Assembly (NCBI GenBank): GCA_963921795.1
Contig: OY997640.1
Span: 49,108,881 to 49,172,880, forward strand
DNA from: Nannobrachium achirus
Lineage: Eukaryota > Chordata > Actinopteri > Myctophiformes > Myctophidae
DNA: 64,000 bases
Reading direction: 5' to 3'
Below are positions 24,643 to 34,500 of this stretch, piece after piece. The notes beneath the pieces were generated by a model that was not told the origin of the DNA, made no database searches, and saw only the letters and a program-made list of their open reading frames with translations. The position numbers were made by a program, and so were the translations under genes. Position 1 is the stretch's first letter. Each line of letters starts with the position of its first letter.

Positions 24643-26710
24643 TAGGCTACGATTCCCTTTTTCCCCAGGCTTCCACACAGTGTAGGACAGAGCCCCCTCA
24701 GCGTGGTCCCAGCTTTATCGGAAAGAGCAAAAGCCTAGCAGGTGCCACTTCTGATGTGCAGAACCAAAACCAAAACCAAACAGTAGAAGGCACTATTTGG
24801 CTATATTTTACCAGAAAATGACACAGAAAATAAAAGTCTGAGTTTGAATTCATATTCATATAAAGAAAGCGTTATACATCAGTGTCTATTACAACAGGCC
24901 GACTAACGTGGCTGTTGCATTCCCTTCTGACAGAATACACACACATACTGTATCAGTGAAGAAACAGACGTTGTTTGGTCAAGCAGTTCTGTACCTCTCC
25001 CTGTGAACAGACACATACAGCACAGAAGGAATTCAACAAGTTATCTTGCATTATCACATTATTATCCTCCATTTATTTATTTTCTATTCCACTGTCTTTT
25101 GTGATAGTGTTTGCCAGTGCTCAAAAATGTATCAATGATTTTATTTAGTTGAACGATAACACACTTATTATATTATTACGTGAATGACAAAATCCATTAT
25201 TTATGTCCTGATCCTACATACAGTAGAACACATAGCCTAAGCCTACTATGCTTTAATGTATAGTCCACTTGCCAGAACCTGAACCCTGGCATATTGAGTA
25301 CACCAAGGTTTTATGTTAGAAATGTTGAGTATGGGTTCCCAGCATTTAGAAACTGCCGGATGCTAACTTGCATATGTTGAGCAATTTTCATAATTTGCAT
25401 AATTCGATTTATTTAGCATAATCCCCCATAATAATGGATAATATGTCAAAAACTGATTGGCTCATTTGAACAATATTGGAGTGGTTTTGGGGGTTAGTGA
25501 GGATGCTGAATCCATTTCTGAAATTTTCTAAATTCAAAATGGCCGTTTTAAACCGGAAATGGCCATATACAACATAAAAAAGTATCAAAATCACCCCACT
25601 TTAAGTTGGTATAAGGCCATTTCCGGTTTAAAACGGCCATTTTGAATTTAGAAAATGGATTCAGCATCCTCAATAACCCCCAAAACCACTCCAATATTGT
25701 TCAAATCGGCCAATCAGTTTTTGACATATTATCCATTATTATAGGGGATTATGCTGATTAAAGCTAATTATGCAAATTATGAAAATTGCTCAACATATGC
25801 AAGTTAGCATCCGGCAGTTTCTACATTCTGGGGATCCATACTCAACATTTCTAACATAAAACCTTTGTGTACTCAATATGTCCGGGTTCACAATGGGGCT
25901 CTGGGCTGGCAAGTAGACTAGTAGGTAAGGATCATCTGACATTTTTGTTATATTTGATATATTACAGTGAAAGGTATTTTTTGCATGTAATGTAATACCT
26001 TAGAGTCTGACAGTCTGTTGCTGTGGCCAGGTAATGGTCTGTTGTTGTTGGTGTGTTCCCACAGAAAGATGAAGACGTTACTGTCACACTCACAGTACAG
26101 TAGACTATGATAGTGGGAGCACAGGGAACTTTAGGAGACAGAACAAAATTTTAATAAAATAGATAGACAGACAACAATAACAGGTACAGGGTGAGGTAAA
26201 CAATAGAGAAATCATCAAACAATGACATCAAAGCCAAGCGTCACAGACACTTTTCCCGTTAAAAACACCCTGATATTGAAGATTACCTCATAGTGTTGCT
26301 TTTGACCATGTGAGGTTTCAGGTTGTACACCAACACAGGCTTATTCTCAACGGACCAAGTAAAACACAAAATGATAGACAGTGGAGCTCAATAGGAGACC
26401 CAGTTCTCAAAGCTGTGACTCAAAAACCTGTCTGAAGAACAGGGGCCTCCCCCTCCACACTCAGTGTGTGTACTGTGTGTACCGGTAAGTGTGTTTCCCC
26501 TGCACACAGATATAGGCACACAGATACAGGCTCTCTATACATCTATATGAACACTTGTTTTTTGCTTGTGCTTATACACACACACACGCACACTGACACA
26601 CACACACACATCTCTAGTCTTTGACTGGTATACATTACTTTGTTTTGCTTGCTTGCTTGTATGCATGCATTTCTTTGTTTTGCTTGCTTGTATGAATTGC
26701 TTTTGTTTGT
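24643..26710 (-). pseudogene. fndc7-like partial pseudogene, copy B
   Basis: Near-identical to copy A over 24643-26159 (offset 2946, later 2949 because of a 3-bp difference near 25811), but without the Helitron. It extends further through intron 6 homology to about 26700, where it matches 13791-13960 (GCACACAGATATAGG, GCTTGTGCTTATACAC). It has the same exon 8 deletion as copy A, so the deletion predates the local duplication. Confidence 0.88.
25261..25920. mobile_element. 660-bp palindromic foldback MITE, copy B
   Basis: The same element as at 22315, duplicated with its host. It differs by 3 bp (GGC) on the right arm and a few substitutions. Confidence 0.9.
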
Positions 26711-26793
26711 TTTTTAATATAGTTGTTTATATATCCACGAGTTTCCAACGCCCCATAGTGCATTGCGCAGACGTCTGTACCGAGCTTCCGGCG

Positions 26794-26850
26794 CCGATTT
26801 ACAAGCTCACAACGGGTTGCATCTGCGACACGACGTGAGCTTGTGTCTGC
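26794..26850. repeat. GATCTACAAGCTC-family hairpin, degenerate copy
   Basis: GATTTACAAGCTCACAACG and CGTGAGCTTGTGTCTGC are recognisable arms with mismatches. Confidence 0.6.
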
Positions 26851-26904
26851 TGTTAAACCCGGAAGTTTGGTCCCGATAGTCTCCAGTAAACTCCCACGGA
26901 AACT

Positions 26905-26908
<4 letters not shown>

Positions 26909-26958
<50 letters not shown>
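26909..26958. repeat. (TA)25 microsatellite
   Basis: Uninterrupted TA tract next to the end of pseudogene copy B. Confidence 0.97.
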
Positions 26959-26959
<1 letters not shown>

Positions 26960-27465
26960 TTAAAATCATGACTGAGCATTTATAAATTGTGAAAAATAAT
27001 AAATGTGCAAATATGCTGTGCAAATGTGATTCAATAAATAAGGGTTACACATAAGTAACAGAGGATCTCTATGTTACAAGCTCTCAGATTAGAAACATTC
27101 CTATTTTTACCCCCACATATTTTCAGGGCATAAAAGTCAAGGCATTAAAATGTCTGTACTGCATGATGTGAAAGATAAAGAGAAGAGTCGTCTCATTATT
27201 ACCAGACCCTAGATTATTACCACAACTTTGGCATCTGTTAACCAGTAGGTGGCGGTGCAGAAACATTACTAAAGCCCTGCTGCATGGGCGCAAATGCTAA
27301 GTGTCAATTTGGGGGTCCTTGACATGAAAAGGTTTGAGAAACAGTGTTCGAAACGCTTGTGCCAGTGAATTGTGCTGTCATGAAACTGTACTTTTTCCTA
27401 TTGCAAACTTCTAATACATTCTTCAATCAATCAATCAATCAATGCCAGGAGCATTTGCGCCCGAA

Positions 27466-27850
27466 TACCAGTAGAGTTGCCGGAATGAAACTCGCCGGAA
27501 AACGGGGGGTGCGTTCGGAAATGCACACCGGGTGGGGCAACGACGGTGCGCTTTTTCAGTCTGAACTCTGAAGGTAAACTTTCTGAAAAGCAGCAGTTGC
27601 TAACGTAAGATTATAGGCCTACTGTGATTGTTTGTCCTTCTGTACATGTTTGTTTCTAGCATTAACATTTGTGATACTGTGAGATTAAGACTATCACTAT
27701 TATTTACACTAGTTTATAAACATCAATAGCAACGTTAGGTTAGCAACTGCTGCTTTTCAGAAAGTTTACCTTCAGAGTTCAAAAGCGCACCGCTGCCCCA
27801 CCCGGTGCGCATTTCCGAACGACTCTACCGGTTACCATTTGAAAGAATAC
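27466..27850. mobile_element. Foldback element with ~95-bp arms
   Basis: The arm 27508-27606 (CGTTCGGAAATGC, GGGTGGGGCAACG, CAGCAGTTGCTAACG) is inverted at 27741-27829 (CGTTAGGTTAGCAACTGCTG, ACCGCTGCCCCACCC, GCATTTCCGAACG). A copy of the terminal motif of the 29-kb foldback (GCCGGAATGAAACTCGCCGG) lies at the left. No ORF. Confidence 0.82.
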
Positions 27851-27889
27851 CAGATATGCCAGGGACCCCATAAGATAAGATCTTTAGGG

Positions 27890-28065
27890 CTCTAGCAGTG
27901 ATTCTCGATCATTTTAATTTCAAGGACCCCCATGTTTGACATGCATTTTAGGCTACAGATCCCCATTTAACGGCATAGCCTACCCATCTCTGGGACCCCA
28001 ATTTATATCGTAAAATAAATGTTAATCAGAGAGTGTATATAAATGGAACCAAATGGACCCTACAC
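27890..28065. mobile_element. hAT-like AAGGACCCCC repeat fragment
   Basis: TTTCAAGGACCCCCATGTTTG, then GGACCCCAATTTATAT. Closely similar to 48572-48940 and 58500-58600. No intact ends. A further terminal fragment (GGTTTGAGAAACAGTG) lies near 27330. Confidence 0.6.
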
Positions 28066-29054
28066 TCTCTGTCTCTAAGTTACAGACATAGCCCTGAAAC
28101 ATGACTAGTACCTAATAGATTGTCTATTTTCACTTCTTCTTTAAACACTTGTTTGTTTTCTAATTCATGGGATTTCTTTGATTTAAAAAAATTTATGTAT
28201 GAAATTCAGAAAAACATTGAATTTGTCTCTAATTCATGAATTTGTCTCTATTTTTATTTTTTATTTTTTGCTTTTTTGTTTACTTTTTTATTGTTTTTTG
28301 AAAATGCTTTGAAAGAGGATATTGGATAATAATTAAAAACTAAATATGGCCGTTTGAGTTTAAAATAACGATAAGGAGCTATAGTGAATCTTTTCCTCCG
28401 TGGTGGAAAGCCTGCAGCGAGATTAGTGAATCTTAGAATTTTCACCACTCACTATCAATCCTATAACAATAATACAATACATTTTCCTTTTTCCTCCCCT
28501 TTTATTATCTGATTTTGTAATTGATGTAAGTTATTCTACGCAAAGTAGCCTAGACCTCACCTACTGTGTTCTATGTCTGTCTTTCAATAATGTTATATGA
28601 GATACATAAAGTGGTTCCTGTGTAAATAGGCCGAAAAGCTTACTAGGATCTCCTTTTAGTTGACCTCGTACCAATACATTTGTAGGGCTACTGTCATGAA
28701 ACTGTACTTTTTACCTATTGGCAATTGCAACCTTCTAATAAATTCTTCAATCTTCAATAGGCCTATTAAATTATCTTCACCCGTACATGGTAATATACAC
28801 TTTACACGGCAGATGGCAGCAAAATACCCAAATACCTCACAAACCTGGGTGAACTATTGCCTGGCGGTGCCAGCCTCTATCACACATTACCGCCAGGGGG
28901 TGGTGTTGAGTGCAGTCTTGTTTATTAACCAGGCAGGCAAGAACTATGTGTGACAATTTACAATAGCCTACGCGGTTATTTGAAATAAGCGGCTTGGCCA
29001 AGTTGGCCAACGTTAGTTGTTAGTGGTGCCAGGGCCGTGCAGAGAGCACGGAGG

Positions 29055-29445
29055 GTAACTGGTAAAGTCGCCGGAAAGAAACTCGCCGAGATTTTTATTC
29101 TTGTATTTGTTTTACAGAGAATAAGGTTATAATAACTTTAGGTTTACGCATATCTTTCTGAGGAATAGGGTTAGGTTTTGGCACCATTTTGCTGAGATTA
29201 AGGTTAGGGATAATGTTTTAGGTTTAACCGTTTAGGCATAGTTAGAGCGAGGTAGGCCTATAAGGATATAAACCCGAGTTTCCTTTTAGTTGACATTGTA
29301 TCAGTGAACTGTACTGTCATGAAACTGTACCTTTTCCTATCCAAAACCTCTAATAAATACAGTAACGGTAATAGCCTACCTCAATCACAATCAAAAGCCA
29401 TAAACATCAGCCCAGGCGAGTTTCTTTCCGGCGACTCTTCTGGTA
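29055..29445. mobile_element. Foldback element with GTCGCCGGAAAGAAACTCGC ends
   Basis: Terminal inverted repeats GTCGCCGGAAAGAAACTCGC (about 29066) and GCGAGTTTCTTTCCGGCGAC (about 29417), 20 bp and perfect. The interior has simple GGTTAGGGTT-type sequence and no ORF. Confidence 0.78.
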
Positions 29446-29879
29446 TTCGCACGGAGGGGGCAGGTGCTCAAACCTCACAAAACGGCATTTCCGATTTTTT
29501 TAGCTGGTCTTTTTGTGGGGTCCCTCGTGCAATTTCACACCAGAAATGTAGTAGGCCTACGTGAGCATGCTTGCTGGCTGTCTCAAATAAAGTGTTTGCA
29601 GCTGCAAGGTTAACGAGGTGGGAGGGCACTTAACATCTGCATCAGGTGAAACCCGTCTATGGGTGAAACTAAAACCAATCTGGGAAGTAGGCCTAAGTGG
29701 GAACCCATCGTCAAAGAAAAGGAAAAAACAGGGCCCTCTCTGTTTTGTTCCAGCACTTCTGTTCTTGAGAGATTAAAGTAAAACTGGCTGATGGCAGCCA
29801 CTGCCAGCCAGCTCATTTAAATTATAATCATGAATAATAATTATTATAGTGAAAAAATAATAATAATTTTGTCTTGGTA

Positions 29880-30492
29880 TATCCATACCTTGATATCCAT
29901 TTATGGAGATGCCTGGATATTCATGTCGTCAGTCAGTCCTTCCGTAACGCCTCAATGTCTATAGCTGTTCTGACATCACAATGTTGACTGTCAAAACTCA
30001 AACTGATGACTATCATCACCTGGACATCCATGCCCATATTTGAGATCCCTGATGTCATCAATAATAAGCCCATATCTGGGAATGGACACTCCATATATGG
30101 CATTATCTGGATCCATATCCATATGGCATCACCTGGATCTTCATATATGAAGATCATGACCTCTGACCTCATCAAACCCGGTCCATGGAGATGACTGGAA
30201 TCACTGGATCATCACATACATCTCCATATATGGAGCTGGTAAGGTTAATACCTCTACATCTGACCTCACAGACTCCATATATGGATAAAGCTGACCTATT
30301 CTGACATCGCAGTGATGACTCGACCGACTAAGCAGAGGGGTAGGCTCTATATGCCAAAAGCGCCCATGGCGTGTGTGCACACCATGGTGCACACCCCCCC
30401 TATGGTGCACAGTCTGCACACTCCCATGTGCACGTACCCATGTGCGCATCCTCACCCTTTAGGCGCTTCTCGCCCTTAGGGCGTCTTACTGG
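29880..30492 (+). mobile_element. Helitron-like element with CCATATATGG motifs
   Basis: The right end is the hairpin CGCCCTTAGGGCG (30471-30483), TCTTA, then CTGG at 30489-30492 followed by T: a Helitron-type CTRR|T terminus. The body has three perfect CCATATATGG palindromes (30091-30100, 30224-30233, 30274-30283) and TGACATC repeats. The 5' boundary is uncertain. Confidence 0.6.
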
Positions 30493-30604
30493 TAATAATA
30501 TTATAATTTATATATTATTATTATATGATTATTATGCAAATAACTAGTAATTACAGTGGAGTATACACAATATCTCGGAAACAATATTTGTATCTGAGAT
30601 GTAG

Positions 30605-30717
30605 CCTAGTGGAGTAGCCTAGAAGTAATTGGAAATACTCAAATAAAGTACAAATACCTCCAAATTGTACTTAATATAAGTACAGTAATTAAATCTATTT
30701 AGATACTTGACACCACT
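30605..30717. mobile_element. Fragment of CAGTGGTG-type hAT MITE
   Basis: AAATACTCAAATAAAGTAC to TTGACACCACTGG is the terminal part of the element family complete at 56648-57138, in truncated form. Confidence 0.65.
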
Positions 30718-30779
30718 GGTAGTTTTCTGGCTGCTTTTCTGGCAGCTTTCTTTTTTTTTTTTTTTGCGTGAGATATCAT

Positions 30780-31136
30780 CAAATGACGTCCAACTCACGT
30801 GTGTCGGCCGGTGAACCAATCTGGAGCAGAGACGGAGCACAGCTGACACTGAACAACAACACAGTATGGTGGTTCACTTCGCAGGTGCTGCTGCTGCTGC
30901 TGACTGAGGCATCTGTTCTGGGTCTGCTCGATGGGATCCTGGCTGCAACTGTCTAGAAATCACTGCTGTAAACTAATGTGTGGTTGTTATAGGTTTTAAA
31001 TGTGATTTATCGGTTCAATGCGTCGGGCCCATGAACACATTGAGTTCTTTCTAAGCCCGAGGAGGACCGACAAGGTGGGTTATAGCGGCTCAGTCTGCTG
31101 GGGGGAGAGAGGTGATCAGCAGCCAGCAGCAGCACA
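30780..31136 (+). promoter_or_regulatory. rnf150: Putative promoter / 5' UTR of rnf150
   Basis: Relatively GC-rich sequence directly upstream of the rnf150 start. It has a GCTGCTGCTGCTGCTGACTG stretch and an upstream ATG at 31018 whose frame overlaps the main start. No TATA box is obvious; the transcript start cannot be placed. Confidence 0.4.
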
Positions 31137-31590
31137 ATGGCAGTGTCCCTCATCCAGGCTTGCCGCAGTCTGGCTCTCTCGACGTGGCTGCTGTCGTTTT
31201 GTTTCGTTCATTTGCTGTGTCTGGACTTCACGGTCGCAGAGAAGGAGGAGTGGTACACGGCGTTTGTTAACATGACTTATCTGGACCCCATGAGTGCAGA
31301 AATCAAAACAGAGAAGACGGAGTGTGGTCGATATGGCGAGCACTCGCCGAAGAGAGAAGCCAGGGGGTTCGTTCTGATGCCCTCTCACCTGCATGACAGA
31401 CAAGCCTGCGACCCAAACGTCAAGTTCCCCATTATTCATCAGAACAGGGCTTGGGTGGCATTGATCGCGGCAGGGAATTGCACATTTAAGGAGAAAATCC
31501 GCAACGCTGCCATCCGCAATGCCTCAGCTGTTGTCATCTACAATGTGGGCTCCAGCAATGCCAACGACACTATAACAATGCCTCACCAAG
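31137..31590 (+). CDS. rnf150: rnf150 exon 1: signal peptide and PA domain
   Basis: 454 nt ending in phase 1 before GTAAGG. It encodes [20 protein letters not shown], then [26 protein letters not shown] and [20 protein letters not shown]. This is the most divergent part relative to mammals. Confidence 0.97.
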
Positions 31591-34500
31591 GTAAGGCTAG
31601 TGTTTGGAGCTGGATTGAACATTCAAGATCCCCGCTATTATTTATTGTGGCTGATGTATCCAGGGTTCAAAGTGTATTGTTATTGATTAAGATAACGTTT
31701 GATTGCATGTACAAATTTGACCTTTGGATGAGGGTTTACAAAATAAACCCATGCTCATGTTTTTTTGTTTTGTTTATCCAGGCCTTCCAAGATCGTGTTA
31801 GCTTCAATAATATATATTTATAAACTCTTAATAACTCTTCTGCACATTAACCACTTAAACCCTGTACATGTACCCTAACCCAAAGTATAAAAATTCAAGC
31901 GTTTATGACTTGTTGCGGTAGAATAGAAGCTTGCCAGACAGGAGCAGAGTGAAATGCTTGTGATCCCTGACCCTGACTGCCATGGTCAATTTTTCTTCAC
32001 CAGAATCACCACCCTAGAGCCTTGTGGTCAAGGGGCAAAGTACAGTGAGTGGAACAGGATGCTACTCTCTGTGGAGCACTGTGGAACTTGATGAGAAATT
32101 GGAGGCCAAATGTGTTCAATCTGTAGTAGAGGAACAGCAGTTCTATCTTGACCACGTAGGAGTATGTGCTTTGACCACTGACCATTCTTTGTGAGTTGAT
32201 TAGGAACGTACTCCGCTGCCAGGCTTTTTGACACGGTGAAAGGAGGATAAACTACTTTTCCAGCTTCTTCAGTCAACCATAAGACTTAAAGGGGCAGCAT
32301 CTTTTCAAAACCCCAATTGTGGTGTGCCTTTTCAGTCTTCCAAATAAATGACTTTCTTTCCCAGTGGGAATCAGGCTATTGTGCATGTGATAAGGTCTAC
32401 AAATAGAAGTGGCATACATACAGCTAGTGCACAAAGCTGAAATTGGAACTCTCCTGGCTAAGATTTGTAATATACTAGTCATTAAAATAGTCTTTCAATG
32501 CATCTTTCTATCATTCTTATAATTAGGCCCCATAATTATTTTATCTCCTTGTGCTTAATATTGTCTAATTTCCATTAATACTACCCACAGTTCCCAGGTA
32601 TCTGGAAATGATAAAGGGAACTAATTTATTTACTAGCTGTGAGTGTGAACGGGCTCTTTGCCATGTGACAATTTGAATTTACATTGTAAATTCACACTTG
32701 CCTCTCTCATATTTTCATAAAGGTGGAGCTAATGGACCCACCTGGCATGAGACAAGTCACATTTTGGCACAGGAATAAAAATAAATTGTACATTTGCTTT
32801 TAGATGTAGAACACACACAACACAAGCTATTGTCTTGTCATCAATACTAAGTTTTAGCCTAAATTGTGAAATTAAGATGTAAGGCAGTCCAGCATTGTTG
32901 CAACATCTTAAACTTGGCAACAAATTGTATATTCTTGTGTCCCAGAGTTGGCAATTCTAATGGGCCTCTTTTTGTCTTTGCTAAGCATCCTGACAACTAC
33001 GCTGATGAAAATCAGACATTTATTTGACCGTCAGACAACACTGACAATTGACCGAACGGGTTTCAGTGAAAGTGGTTCGGGGGACTTCAGCCTCAGCCTC
33101 AGGGGCTTGTAATTTGTTAGTCAAAGTTGTCGTTTTTTGTTTCCTTGTGGTTCATCTTCTGACACTGAAGGCAAAGCATTGAATCTGTAGCTCCAACTCT
33201 TAACATTGCACTGTGCATTGAAGCATCTTGTAGGGCTGTCACGATATGACATTTTACATGACGATTAATTGTCACTCAAATAATTGGCGATTAACGATTT
33301 AATTGTGTTTTTGTCGTTGATAATTACATTTCTGTTTGGCTTTTAGGCTTTGAAGTTGTACATGGTAGATATGACACATAACCTAAATATACAAAGAAAT
33401 TACTGACATATTTGGCAACTTACTACTTAAAAAATAACTTTGATAGTGGAAATAGCCGATCTACAAGCTCACAACGCGTCGCGATGCGACGCGTTGTGAG
33501 CTTGTAGATCTGCTATTTCCACTATTTCGGATATTTTTCAACATTCACGATTATGACGATTATGACAAAATAATTGCGATAATGTCAAATAATCACGATT
33601 AGACGATTATGTAATAATTGTGACAGCCCTAGCATCTTGGCAAATAATTGTAATCAAAAGATGAAAGTAAAGTAATAGCATGGCATAACATCTTTACTTA
33701 CCGATGGCCTAAAGCAGGTGTGTCAAACTGGTGGCCCGTGGGCCAAATGCACGCTTGTGACTTATAAAATGTTCTACACCTGTAATCTGCACAAATTATA
33801 GCTCTGCACCCCCTTGGCCCCATAAGCAAGTAAGTGCGCTGCACACACACAACTGGTTCAGAATGCAATCAGGGCCTGTTAGGCCATGTGACCCAAAATA
33901 AGTTGGATACCTCTGGCTTAAAGGCTCTTTGCTGGTAGATATATAAGTTTTAAATTCAAATAGAGCCACCTGGCCCTATTAAAAATTCTATTCCAAAACA
34001 TAATTCATAATGTTTATTTGGTGAAATGCCCATATAAAGTGTCACACATGGCTGAGTCATACAGATGCTGTTGTAGAGGAATGCGGGGCTGGGTGGGCAT
34101 ATGGGATTTGTGCAGCTGTGTTTCAGCCCTCAGGTTTTCCTCAGTAGAAAATGTGATCGTTTCCTTCCTTTGCTGTGTGTTATTAAAGTTGTATATATTT
34201 ATTTGTGAGTGCTAACAACGTAATTTTCGATTAAAAAAACTTGGTTTCAATCACACAAGTTAAAGCTACTAGAAAGGCTTCGCGCCCTGTGGGCGCTCAG
34301 GCAGGACTGCTCTATATTTGATCAACATAAGGGGTTTAGGGGCGCTCAGGCAGGACTGCTCTATATTTGATCAACATAAGGGGTTTAGGGGCGCTCAGGC
34401 AGGACTGCTCTATATTTGATCAACATAAGGGTTTAGGTTTTAATTCAGATTAAAATGTTTTCAATACCTTATTGTCAATATCTATCATGAACAAAAAGGC

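Larger units (their letters stand above)
18354..31136. other. Intergenic repeat-rich region between fndc7-like and rnf150 genes
   Basis: No intact gene. It contains tandem duplications, minisatellites, two pseudo-copies of fndc7-like exons, Helitrons, palindromic MITEs, foldbacks and the rnf150 upstream region, each listed separately. Part of the 18.69-18.76 kb stretch is a CGATATCAATATCGATACC-type repeat common in fish. No further structure was seen in 20.2-20.8 kb or 28.1-28.7 kb beyond AT-rich DNA. Confidence 0.7.

Noticed and set aside
34292..34437. Regular 49-bp repeats, CRISPR-like at first sight
   Set aside because: The repeats are directly adjacent without unique spacers and the genome is vertebrate; it is a minisatellite.
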